33,721 bases of DNA from Gammaproteobacteria bacterium (GCA_009845835.1 VXYV01000049.1:1-33721); one strand, 5' to 3'; counted from the first letter of the stretch, positions 24,047-32,200 are shown. Notes: generated from the sequence alone by a model not told the origin. Numbers and translations: made by a program.

Positions 24047-25210
24047 CTAGACTAACTCATCTGACGACATCCTAACATAGTCCCAGATATCTAGTTCAGA
24101 AATAATTCCTGCGCTGTAAGCTTCCCGAACCGACGAAAGGCAACTTCCATAGGTGTCTTGCCGACAAACGGCGCGAGTACGTTTATCATTGAGCTCACTT
24201 TTACCACCTTTCCCTTTCCGATCAAATTTAATTTCTAATCGTCTATAGTCCTCCCATTGCGCAAATCCAATCTCGATCAATCGAATCAGAGCAGCTTTTC
24301 TGCTAACAGACAATTTGTTTGCAATCTTCCCAGCTCTCTTGATTGGATCTGGTTCGTGTATGCTTTTGTTGAACTCTACAAAATCTTGTTTAGGCATTAA
24401 AAAGGACGCTGCAAATTTTTCACACCATCTCTCAATGTAATCGTTGGTGGCGTGATTGGACATTTCGTCATAAGCTTCAGCGCAAGCAGAACTAGTTCGT
24501 GTGAGGATATGTCCGAGTTCATGAAAAAGAGTGTAGTTTCTAACTGATGCGTTCCAGGTTGTACTAACACCTATGGCTGGGGGAGTACCTGTTACTATCG
24601 AAAATCCCCGAATCAGCTCTTTTTCAGCCTTAACTTCGTCCAAAAATTCCTTCTCATTTCGCTCTATTCCTATTGGGTAGAGGAAGACTAGAATTCCCAT
24701 TTTTTCTACCAAAATTCTCCAGTTTCGGAAAGCCGTAGAAGCAGATGTCCATGATATTTGTGTGTCAAACGAGACCCCAAAGTACTCTTTTCGAATCTTA
24801 TCTGCAATGCTTTCGGGATCTTCGTTAGACGAATAATTTGGGTAAGAACGTCCGATGACTCCCAATTCTTCTTGAATTTCACCAATGAATTTTTTGACAC
24901 GAACCGCATCACGAATCGCATGTCTCGCTGTCGGTGACAAGTTTTGGTTTATCACACCACCAGAAGATCTCAATTCAACGACTAGTTCTGAAGTAGGCGG
25001 TGGAGAGTCCATAAAAAATACTGCGTCTGGGCGTTTTAATCTTGACGCGAGTCGTTTGAATTGTGTTAGATTAGGTTGTTCTTTCCCGGTAATCCAGTTA
25101 TCTATCGTCCCATGCGGGAAGTTAAAGTATTCGTCTAGGTTTTCCTTCGGGATACCCGAAGTCTCGACTGCCCAGGACAAGGCATGCCTGCTAATCGGTA
25201 CGAAGGTCAT
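24047..25210 (-). CDS. Xre-family regulator fused to an ImmA/IrrE metallopeptidase
   Basis: A 387-residue protein. Residues 5-65 resemble a helix-turn-helix domain (NLDEYFNFPHGTIDNWITGK, then LTQFKRLASRLKRPDAVFFM). The rest is an ImmA/IrrE-type domain with the zinc motif HELGH in YTLFHELGHILTR and downstream SNHATNDYIERWCEKFAASF with the third ligand region. Such proteins act as antitoxins and autoregulators of PIN-toxin operons. The start lies at 25210, and the DUF4411 gene starts immediately after its TAG. Confidence 0.9.
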   Translation of the reverse strand: MTFVPISRHALSWAVETSGIPKENLDEYFNFPHGTIDNWITGKEQPNLTQFKRLASRLKRPDAVFFMDSPPPTSELVVELRSSGGVINQNLSPTARHAIRDAVRVKKFIGEIQEELGVIGRSYPNYSSNEDPESIADKIRKEYFGVSFDTQISWTSASTAFRNWRILVEKMGILVFLYPIGIERNEKEFLDEVKAEKELIRGFSIVTGTPPAIGVSTTWNASVRNYTLFHELGHILTRTSSACAEAYDEMSNHATNDYIERWCEKFAASFLMPKQDFVEFNKSIHEPDPIKRAGKIANKLSVSRKAALIRLIEIGFAQWEDYRRLEIKFDRKGKGGKSELNDKRTRAVCRQDTYGSCLSSVREAYSAGIISELDIWDYVRMSSDELV

Positions 25211-25426
25211 TGGAGTGTGTCATGAAGTTCATGGTTGCTAATGGTCAGTACGTTAGTAGGTGACTCTATAAATTTTACTATAAGTCTGATATCTAAAGGT
25301 GCATCGTATTTTCGGAAGATTCTTGTTCTTGTTGAAATTTAATTTTCCTAAACTGTTCGCTACTCTTGCACCGAGCACAATTGAAAACTTTTACACAATT
25401 GTCCACATTCTGAACTGTCGGATATA
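25211..25426. other. Intergenic stretch upstream of the antitoxin gene
   Basis: Probably holds the promoter of the Xre-ImmA/IrrE operon. No coding frame is supported. Confidence 0.35.
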
Positions 25427-25595
25427 CATCTCAATCCACACAAACCTAATCGTCTGTAACCTCATTGAAAAATCCTTCCAAAATAGTCGAAGACAATGAC
25501 CTTTTACAAAGTCATGAGCAACAATTGAGTAACTTGCAACTCAATACTAGATTCGATTTCCTAGTCAGTGAAAAGAGGATATCACGGTAATTTTG
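25427..25595 (+). pseudogene. 5' remnant of the 137-residue partner gene
   Basis: On the plus strand this stretch aligns by eye with the first 55 or so codons of the gene at 27569-27982: CAATCCACAC, GAAGACAATG, AGCAA, TTGAGTAAC, CAACTCAA, ATTCGATT and TAGT recur in order. Indels destroy the frame. It ends exactly at the stop of the minus-strand proteasome-like paralogue 2. Confidence 0.65.
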
Positions 25596-25597
25596 GT

Positions 25598-26827
25598 TTA
25601 CGCGAACTGAGGACTTTGATTCACCCAGTTAAAACCATCGTCTTTTGTAATCAATGCTACTTCGATATGTTTCGCCAGAGAGTTAATTTTGAGCGATAAC
25701 TTTTGTTCAATCAAACTCAATTGTGCCAAACTTCGAGCAATGCGAGCCAACTCGGCGATTGGACGCGTCGCAAGAGTATTCAATACCTCCTTGACTCTGG
25801 ATTGAACTAGAAACTCGTACTGAGCAAGAAGATTCTCTCCTCGAGACAGTTGATATAAAAGGTTCTCGGTAGGAATTTTTCGAGCCTCTATATCGTTTAA
25901 AGTGGTACGTAGACGTTCAAACTCAGTTGACAAAGCATCAACGACCCGACCTAGTCCTTGCTCTTGTAGACATAATTCTGGATACCGACCAGTAAGGAAT
26001 CCACTTACCACTCGATTGTCAGGAAATGCCTCGATTAATGCTTGGTTTGCATTATCAATTCGTTCTCCTCCCGATACTTTCCACTTGAATACATCACAAT
26101 ACTTGCCTGTTACGACTAGTGTTTGCATTACAGGAAAAAACTCCTGTTGGCCAAACCCTGCGATTACCAAACCTGAGTTCATCTCATTCTCGCAATCTAA
26201 CTTGTAAATTAATAATTTTGCGATCTGTTTGAGTTGATCAATAGATTCCTGTTCTAGCGGCCATAGTTCAAATACCTTTGACACTATGGCGGAAATCTCG
26301 TCTGATAGTTCAGTAACAAATTCGTTAGCTTGTTGTTCCGAGAGTCCCTCTGCATCGCCTAGGTTTGACAATTTGAGCAACTGTTGTTGAACAATTTCAG
26401 CACATAGAGTTGCTTTGCGTTGGTCATCGACTAAAGAACTCGCACAAAGGAGTTCAACTTCATTTTTGACTTGTATGCACACAGATTGAAAATTGAGTAG
26501 AAAATACCGTTGCTGTGCTTTGATGGGAAACATGGTGTTATGTTGCTTTAGAAAGTTGATTAAAGCAAAACCGTACTCCTCGAGTCTTGGAAAGCTCGTG
26601 TCGCCCAAAGATTCTCGAAAAACCGTAATGATCGTCTCCCATGGGATACCGAGTAACGACGCATTGTTGTACACCATCACCCCAACCGGCTGTACGTCTG
26701 ATATCGAAAACAGTTGCGAACCGGTGTTGCCGCGTTTTTTGTGTACACGGTTTGAGTACACAGAGATCACACTGTCGGCTGCGAGTGCGATACCAGTCTT
26801 GTTCATTACTACCACTTCTGTTATCAT
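25598..26827 (-). CDS. Proteasome-like protein, paralogue 2, probably inactive
   Basis: A 409-residue paralogue of the protein at 11063-12346. I chose ATG 26827 because GGGAGGAG lies just upstream; the open frame extends 18 codons further. The N-terminus MITEVVVMNKTGIALAADSV aligns residue for residue with paralogue 1, but the Thr that would be the nucleophile is Ile, and the Lys of SALKIF is Gln (SQLFSI). Asp18 is kept. QPVGVMVYNNASLLGIPWET and the C-terminal VALITKDDGFNWV remain family-like. It is therefore likely a regulatory or structural homologue without hydrolase activity. No small partner gene lies downstream; instead a remnant of another gene adjoins the stop. Confidence 0.7.
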   Translation of the reverse strand: MITEVVVMNKTGIALAADSVISVYSNRVHKKRGNTGSQLFSISDVQPVGVMVYNNASLLGIPWETIITVFRESLGDTSFPRLEEYGFALINFLKQHNTMFPIKAQQRYFLLNFQSVCIQVKNEVELLCASSLVDDQRKATLCAEIVQQQLLKLSNLGDAEGLSEQQANEFVTELSDEISAIVSKVFELWPLEQESIDQLKQIAKLLIYKLDCENEMNSGLVIAGFGQQEFFPVMQTLVVTGKYCDVFKWKVSGGERIDNANQALIEAFPDNRVVSGFLTGRYPELCLQEQGLGRVVDALSTEFERLRTTLNDIEARKIPTENLLYQLSRGENLLAQYEFLVQSRVKEVLNTLATRPIAELARIARSLAQLSLIEQKLSLKINSLAKHIEVALITKDDGFNWVNQSPQFA

Positions 26828-27082
26828 TGTTTGTTCTCCTCCCTTATGTGTGTTTTGTATATTTGAACAGTTAAACCTCATATTGTATGTATAGACAGTT
26901 TAATTAAATTTCAAGGGGGAAATTGAATTTTTTTGAAAAATTTGTGTTTTTGTTCATTTTTCAACAAAAACAAAGAGAAATCGTGGTCGCGAATCGACTA
27001 TGAGTAAGGGCAGTCGAGGATGTGTAAACCACTAACGACAGCACCGCGTACCATCACTCAGTGATTTCAGGGAGTTTTCTTT
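26828..27082. other. Intergenic stretch upstream of paralogue 2
   Basis: 26857-26943 resembles the upstream region of paralogue 1 (12361-12455). GTTTTTGTT (26946-26954) and AACAAAAAC (26963-26971) form a 9-bp stem. No gene is supported. Confidence 0.45.
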
Positions 27083-27357
27083 ACGTTACCGTCGATGAAC
27101 GGGTTAGGATCTCGGCGAGGAGTTTCAGGGATGCTGAGCGAAGCTTGATTCCGTTATTCGCTACGTCTGAGAAGATTGACGACCGTATCAGAGACCAGTT
27201 CTTTACGTAATCTCGCTTCAAATACCAAACGTTCTGTCTCAGCATCGAGGTCATTAATGAGTTGTTCGACGTGTTCGTCAGCGACGGGATTTGCATGAAC
27301 TTCAGGGAGTTGACTACTCGAAAGTAAGATACGTCGGGCTAAAAAAGCTTTTTCGAC
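27083..27357 (-). pseudogene. 3' remnant of the PFL_4711-family gene
   Basis: About 275 bp that match 28591-28865 in the same orientation, with roughly nine in ten bases identical by eye. It covers the C-terminal 90 or so codons of the PFL_4711-type protein but not its last five codons. A 71-codon frame with scattered changes is left. It lies on the far side of the DUF7689 gene pair, so the pair is bracketed by two copies of the same gene end. Confidence 0.85.
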
Positions 27358-27568
27358 CTAACTCGTAAAATACACAAAACACAATTGACCTATCGTTAAG
27401 AACTATGCTCATGAAACTGATATTCCGTTCTGTTGTAGTCGTTATCGCCACTAATCGTGTTCACAGTGAAGTGTCGGATTCAAATCCCGCCTCTTAAAGA
27501 GTATCACTCAACGTATCTAATCCTAAATCTTGAAATTTCGTATAATATCTAGTAAGTACCAATAATTC
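27358..27568. other. Intergenic stretch before the DUF7689 pair
   Basis: No gene is supported. GAGGAA five bases before ATG 27569 is the ribosome-binding site of the next gene. Confidence 0.4.
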
Positions 27569-27982
27569 GTGAGGAATATTATGAGTGAGCATCAATCCAC
27601 ACGTACCGAGTCTTATACAACTACACTGACAACCAATCCCAAAGTAGATGAAGACAATGTCGTAACTCAAAATCAAAAGCAAGGTTTGAGTAACTCACAA
27701 CTCAAAACCCAATTCGATTCTTTAGTGAATCAATGGAGAGAAGATACCAGAGTTCTGTCGGATGCGGCACTAATTTTTGAACATCCAGCATATCAATCGA
27801 TCATTTCAATCGGAGAGCCGATGCTTCCTTTCATTCACGAAGATTTATTGAATGGAGGTGGACACTGGTACTATGCACTACGAAAGATCACAGGATACAC
27901 TCCAAAAAACCTTAAGAGTCGGAAATCATCTGAACTACGACGAGCGTGGCTTCAGTGGTTAAATCAAAGAGTTCTTCTTTGA
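27569..27982 (+). CDS. Small partner protein of DUF7689
   Basis: A 137-residue protein. After a Thr/Gln-rich N-terminal 45 residues comes the conserved block LKTQFDSLVNQWREDTRVLS, then EHPAYQSIISIGEPMLPFI, then GGHWYYALRKITGYTP and AWLQWLNQR. I recall proteins of this type directly upstream of DUF7689 genes in many bacteria. It may be an antitoxin or chaperone-like partner for the putative Cys-His protein. The DUF7689 gene starts 28 bp downstream. A 5' fragment of the same gene is at 25427-25595. Confidence 0.75.
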   Translation: MRNIMSEHQSTRTESYTTTLTTNPKVDEDNVVTQNQKQGLSNSQLKTQFDSLVNQWREDTRVLSDAALIFEHPAYQSIISIGEPMLPFIHEDLLNGGGHWYYALRKITGYTPKNLKSRKSSELRRAWLQWLNQRVLL

Positions 27983-28010
27983 TGCCTCGAAGTAAATCCT
28001 GCATGGATTC

Positions 28011-28466
28011 GTGCTAGTAGTGTGTCTGTCGAATTACTTCCCAAGGTTAGACGCATCAAACCATACGATCACTAGTCCTCAGAGCTCAGAATATAACTGT
28101 ATCGCGTGGGCAGCTGGTAGACATCCTCAAGACGAGGAATGGTGGTGGCCGGTACCGGAAGATGAACCTCAATTATTTTGGCCTGATGGCGTCTCCAGAG
28201 TTGTTTCTATCGAAAGCTTTGTAAACGCATTTACGACGTTAGGTTATCGAGAATGTGTCTCTGGAGAGTTTGAAGAAGATTTAGAAAAGGTAGCCCTTTA
28301 TGCGATTGATGATAGACCAACACACATGGCGCGGCAATTAGATGATGGTAGTTGGACTAGTAAGTTGGGAGAACTAGAGGACATTTGCCACAAAACACTA
28401 GATTTATTAGAAGGGGACTACTACGGGAGAGTTCAGGTGTTTATGTGTCGACCACGATGCAAGTGA
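28011..28466 (+). CDS. DUF7689-type protein with papain-like Cys/His motif
   Basis: A 151-residue protein. EYNCIAWAAGR (Cys30), EWWWPVPEDEPQLFWPDG, VNAFTTLGYREC, VALYAIDDRPTHMARQLDDG (His105) and WTSKLG with DICH are the landmarks of DUF7689. Cys30 and His105 suggest a papain/NlpC-like hydrolase or toxin. GTG 28011 and GTG 28020 are possible starts; the family usually begins about 20 residues before the YNC motif, which favours 28020. The pair with 27569-27982 sits between the end of the PFL_4711-type gene and a copy of that end. The protein at 3109 shares the YNC motif. Confidence 0.8.
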   Translation: MLVVCLSNYFPRLDASNHTITSPQSSEYNCIAWAAGRHPQDEEWWWPVPEDEPQLFWPDGVSRVVSIESFVNAFTTLGYRECVSGEFEEDLEKVALYAIDDRPTHMARQLDDGSWTSKLGELEDICHKTLDLLEGDYYGRVQVFMCRPRCK

Positions 28467-28574
28467 ATGAAACGGTAACTACAAAAAAAGTGCATAACTG
28501 GCTTAACGGTCTCAAGTCCAAAGAGTTGGATCTGATTAAACCTCTTAAGGTAGTGTAAATCCTGTAAGTGCGCC

Positions 28575-29921
28575 TCAAGGATTAGGATTGACGTTACCGT
28601 CGATTATTGGATTAGGATCTCGGCGAGGAGTTTCAGGGATGCTGAGCGAAGCTTGATTCCGTTGTTCGCTACGTCTCAGAAGATTGACAACCGTATCAGA
28701 AACCAGTTCCTTACGTAATCTCGCTTCAAATACTAAACGCTTTGTCTCAGCATCAAGGTCGTTAATGAGTTGTTCGACGTGTTCGTCAGCAACGGGGTTA
28801 GCATGAACTTCAGGGAGTTGACTCCCCGACCGTAAGATACGCCGGGCTAAAAAAGCTTTTTCGACAGTACGGGCAACGGCGATTTCGGCAACAATACGCT
28901 CCATCACTATGGAACGTTCAGTATGGGGGAGTTCACGAATACTCTCGATCACGTCGCGAGTGATTGCAATTCCGGGAGCGGAAATCTTTTCGAGCATTGC
29001 AAGGGTAGGGACGTTGGAACTGTTCACAATCTGCTCTAGCTCAGTTTGTTGTTTCTCTTCCTCTTCTTCTAAGAGTGGAGTTAACCCAAAACCAGGTTTT
29101 GTTTTTTTGTCACAACCTTCACAGGTTGTGACTTCATGCTCGCCTAAGACCTTAACGACCCATTTTGAGATTGCAGTGGGACTATTCCATACCTGAGTCA
29201 AACGTTGGTCATCCTTGACTGGTACGCTACTCTTGGCATCGACAGCACGATTCAACTGAATATTGAAACCAGCTTGCACTACATCCGCAGTGAGTTCAAT
29301 TGGATCTTGCCCCTTACCACCGGCGTTACCTCCAATCCATGGGAGACCATTAGAGCCACTGGACTGTTCGACAGATTCCTTCGCTTTCACAACACTACCA
29401 CCACCCAGACCCATTTGGACTTTCCAGTCGTTACCTTTCGACAATACGATGAGATCTTCATACGGGTTTTTGTTATTGCCGATCGCGGCTTCGATTTGTT
29501 CGCAGGATTTCGTAGCTAGATCGACGGTGAGTTCAGCACGAACTAACGCGTTTTGGAATAAGTCATAAAGACCCGGATTCGCGCGTTGCAAAATGACTGC
29601 GGGTAACGCGGCGATTGCACCGGTAGCGGCCTGAGTCATGGCATTCAGCATGTTCTCGGCACCTGTCTTCACTTCATTCAGTGTGTCTGTTACAGCAAGC
29701 ACCGGATCAAACTTCATGCAACTATAGCCCAATCCTAGTTGAGCACTACCACCAATCGAAACACTTTGGACTTGGGGATTAGCAGAAGCCGAAACTGGTT
29801 TAGCCCCACCGATTTCATAGTACCAGATGCCTTCTTCAGGTGGAGAAGCTGGTCCGCTGTATAAACCTGTAGAGAGAAAGGTTATTGCAATACAAAAGAG
29901 AAGAAATTTAATAAGATTCAT
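28575..29921 (-). CDS. Conjugation protein, PFL_4711 family
   Basis: A 448-residue secreted or periplasmic protein resembling the PFL_4711-type ICE family. The N-terminus MNLIKFLLFCIAITFLSTGL is a signal peptide; EEGIWYYEIGGAKPVS follows, and SIGGSAQLGLGYSCMKFDP is a family feature. The middle (GLPWIGGNAGGKGQDPIELT) and VWNSPTAISKWVVKVLGEHE with TCEGC are also characteristic. The C-terminal third is helical and ends in Pro/Asn. I set the start at 29921 because it overlaps the TraU-like stop (ATGA) and AAAGGGG is six bases upstream. Fragments of this gene occur at 27083-27357 and 32148-32196. It probably acts with TraU in the mating channel. Confidence 0.85.
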   Translation of the reverse strand: MNLIKFLLFCIAITFLSTGLYSGPASPPEEGIWYYEIGGAKPVSASANPQVQSVSIGGSAQLGLGYSCMKFDPVLAVTDTLNEVKTGAENMLNAMTQAATGAIAALPAVILQRANPGLYDLFQNALVRAELTVDLATKSCEQIEAAIGNNKNPYEDLIVLSKGNDWKVQMGLGGGSVVKAKESVEQSSGSNGLPWIGGNAGGKGQDPIELTADVVQAGFNIQLNRAVDAKSSVPVKDDQRLTQVWNSPTAISKWVVKVLGEHEVTTCEGCDKKTKPGFGLTPLLEEEEEKQQTELEQIVNSSNVPTLAMLEKISAPGIAITRDVIESIRELPHTERSIVMERIVAEIAVARTVEKAFLARRILRSGSQLPEVHANPVADEHVEQLINDLDAETKRLVFEARLRKELVSDTVVNLLRRSEQRNQASLSIPETPRRDPNPIIDGNVNPNP

Positions 29922-31069
29922 GGATACCCCTTTACGTCGTCCGAACCTAGGAATGTTTGGCCACCTCGTGGACAACACTTATAGGGTCGCCAGAGGGTCC
30001 ACATATAACTGTTCTTTACATCCGTTTTATCGCCACCCCAGTCAGCAAGCGTTGTTAAATCATTCGTACCAAAGGCTTCGCAGGATTTACTCTTGACCGG
30101 ATGGAGCATTTGGAATTTACCCGTGGCGCCGTTCGCTTCTTGCAGACTCAGTGGTGGCCATTGATTAGATCGGGTGGTGTTAGTGAGTTTCTTTCGGACA
30201 CGGGATTTTCCACCATTGATCGCAATATCAGAAGCGCGTTGCGCAATGACCGCTGCGGCTTTGGGGGGACTCGGTTGGTTAACCCAACCACTACGAGGAT
30301 AAACCGACCCCCACGTGAACGTTGGGAAATTACCGATCTCACGTTTACCAGGCGAAAACAGGTTGATATTCCAGACTTCAAACTCTGGATTTCGCCACGC
30401 GATAATATCAAGTAACGAACTGTAGTGAAACTTCAATGGTCGAGTAGTGGACTCACAGAAGAAGTCCGCGCCTTTGAACGACAAGTTTTGTAACGGATGG
30501 CCGATCACGTCGGCTTCAAAGAAACGAGTATTGCGACTATACGTGGTGGGATTTGTGGCGGGATCAGTACCTTGGCTGGATAATGCATTACGGAGATGTT
30601 TTGGGAGGAGTTTTTTAATGGGTTTAAAACTTTGTTTCGTGAGTTTTTTGACTTCTTTCCAGGGATGGGAGTTGATAGTCGGATAAACCGAAACAACAAG
30701 ATCGGGACGATAGTGTCCGATCTTCGGCGTCACGACGATCTTACAACCGAAGAGATTGCATTTCAGCCAGAAGCATTCGCCAATAAGTTTCCAGTTGAGG
30801 CAGTTGGGTAGGGCTTCAGTGGTTTGTTTAATGATTTTTGGGGTGGTTAGTTCCGATTTTGTTGAAGTTGTTGAACTGTTAGAAGTAGTTGCTGCATAAG
30901 CAGTTTGGGTTGGAAGAATCGATGCTAGGGTTATCAACCCTAGCAACAGTGAAAATGTGAGTAACCGATTAAATTTGGGTAATTTGTGGATGAGCGTTTG
31001 AGTTAACTTTAGTATCAGATGTTTGGTTAAATGTTGCCCTATATGTTGTGTTGAATGTTGGTGGTACAT
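29918..31069 (-). CDS. TraU-like conjugation protein, PFL_4710 family
   Basis: A 383-residue protein with a long basic start and a hydrophobic core (FSLLLGLITLASILPTQTAYA) ending in a likely signal-peptidase site. The mature part begins with the TraU hallmark LPNCLNWKLIGECFWLKCNL, then GCKIVVTPKIGHYRPDLVVS. Further landmarks are YPRSGWVNQPSPPKAAAVIA and a C-terminal Trp/Cys/Gly-rich end (WTLWRPYKCCPRGG). TraU-like proteins stabilise the transfer channel in the periplasm of MPF_G-type systems. It is the first gene of the right conjugation block and overlaps the next by 4 bases. Its upstream region recurs before the left block. Confidence 0.9.
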   Translation of the reverse strand: MYHQHSTQHIGQHLTKHLILKLTQTLIHKLPKFNRLLTFSLLLGLITLASILPTQTAYAATTSNSSTTSTKSELTTPKIIKQTTEALPNCLNWKLIGECFWLKCNLFGCKIVVTPKIGHYRPDLVVSVYPTINSHPWKEVKKLTKQSFKPIKKLLPKHLRNALSSQGTDPATNPTTYSRNTRFFEADVIGHPLQNLSFKGADFFCESTTRPLKFHYSSLLDIIAWRNPEFEVWNINLFSPGKREIGNFPTFTWGSVYPRSGWVNQPSPPKAAAVIAQRASDIAINGGKSRVRKKLTNTTRSNQWPPLSLQEANGATGKFQMLHPVKSKSCEAFGTNDLTTLADWGGDKTDVKNSYMWTLWRPYKCCPRGGQTFLGSDDVKGYP

Positions 31070-31417
31070 GGTTGGTCAATTCCCAGAAATAGAAACCCGG
31101 ATGGTTTGAAAAAAAGTGTTAAGGGGGAATTGTGGGGATTTGCTTGTGAGAAGGTAGGATTTTCTACGTCAGTGGATTGAGTGATTTTTTCTCAATAACG
31201 GTAACTGTGTCCTCTCTTGTAGTCAACTCGTTTACGAAATCTAGTGTGCGTGGACGATCGAGTGTTACATTCGTAGAAAGTTAAAAGAGCCCTTCAAGCG
31301 TGACTATCTTGCTCTACATTTTCTCGCCGACAGTCTCGTTAATCACTGGAAGACGCCTCGGATCAAATCGGCTAGGAACTATTTACAAACCCGACGGTAA
31401 GACCATCTGGATTTCAT
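31070..31417. promoter_or_regulatory. Upstream region of the TraU operon (copy B) and gap
   Basis: 31103-31177 is the homologue of 2851-2936. The small hairpin ATTGAG/CTCAAT (31176-31196) follows. The remainder to 31417 shows no gene; it separates the divergently transcribed or unrelated retropepsin unit. Confidence 0.5.
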
Positions 31418-31894
31418 TCACTGTTCAGTTTGAGCTTCGCGTACAAAATCGAATCTCTGCAAAGATGGCATTCTAAAAGTGAATACCGTTTTCTGTTCTT
31501 GGTTTGAAATCGCAAAATCGCCCAGATTTATGATGTCCATACCAATTAGACAATTGAAAGTGTCGAGTATTGCTTCTACGACGAATAACCCCTCTATACA
31601 GACTTGGTTTGGTAGCCATAAGTTTACCAAGTAAGTATTGACCTGTCTGTTTCCATGAGCACCCATCGCAGAAATCGTACCGACGGGTTCTAAACCTAAC
31701 CGCTGAGCGGTAATAACAGAGATACATGAATGAGTTGCTCCAGTATCCCAAAGCGCGGAAACTTCCGAGTTTGCCGACGGAACAGTAGGATCACTAATTT
31801 TGCTTAGGTAGCAACTACTCGTTAGAGTATTTGAGATTCTGTCAAATTCTATCGTGAAAGCTCTTGCATCGAAGACATCTGTCCGCCTACTCAT
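31418..31894 (-). CDS. Retropepsin-like aspartic protease
   Basis: A 158-residue bacterial retropepsin-type protein. ALWDTGATHSCIS contains the Asp50-Thr-Gly-Ala active-site motif, and LIGMDIINLGDFAIS forms the conserved psi-loop region near the C-terminus. Bacterial relatives are single-domain proteins of this length that would work as dimers. Natural substrates are unknown. ATG 31894 overlaps the stop of the 83-residue gene by 4 bases, the common order for this pair. Confidence 0.85.
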   Translation of the reverse strand: MSRRTDVFDARAFTIEFDRISNTLTSSCYLSKISDPTVPSANSEVSALWDTGATHSCISVITAQRLGLEPVGTISAMGAHGNRQVNTYLVNLWLPNQVCIEGLFVVEAILDTFNCLIGMDIINLGDFAISNQEQKTVFTFRMPSLQRFDFVREAQTEQ

Positions 31895-32142
31895 GCAAAC
31901 CGCGCACGTGAATGAAATGTCGCGGTGTAAGCTTCATCTCCTGCAGATACTAACTGAACTAAAAACGTACCTAGCTCATGAGTTTTTGAAGTCTCGAGTA
32001 CAGCTTGTGTTGCAGTGTCGAAGGTACCGAGAACTTCATCCTTTTTTATCACGATGTATTTTCCATCGTACTTCTTAACAAATTCATCTTGATGTTTTAG
32101 ATAGTAATCGAATTCTCGTATTAACTTTGCTGTCACGATCAC
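31891..32142 (-). CDS. DUF5678-like small partner of retropepsin
   Basis: An 83-residue protein with HQDEFVKKYDGKYIVIKKDE, GTFDTATQAVLE, HELGTFLVQL and FHSRARF, all typical of proteins that precede retropepsin genes. It is the first gene of a two-gene operon (ATGA overlap). A lone homologue is at 6836-7111. The role is unknown; it may be a substrate or regulator of the protease. Confidence 0.8.
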   Translation of the reverse strand: MIVTAKLIREFDYYLKHQDEFVKKYDGKYIVIKKDEVLGTFDTATQAVLETSKTHELGTFLVQLVSAGDEAYTATFHSRARFA

Positions 32143-32147
32143 TTAAC

Positions 32148-32196
32148 GCCTAAAACTTGAACTACCCACTTTGAGATTGCAGTACGATTGTACCAT
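32148..32196 (-). pseudogene. Short internal remnant of the PFL_4711-family gene
   Basis: GCCTAA, AC-TT-AC, ACCCA, TTTGAGATTGCAGT and CCAT match 29144-29193 in order, in the same orientation. It encodes the AISKWVV segment of the PFL_4711-type protein. It is about 50 bp and lies just after the end of the secreted-protein array. Confidence 0.5.
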
Positions 32197-32200
32197 GCGT

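Noticed and set aside
27470..27500. A tRNA T-arm-like word (GGATTCAAATCCCGCCTC) that might mark an attachment site
   Set aside because: The five-base T-stem pairs at only three positions and no acceptor or anticodon arm is found nearby.
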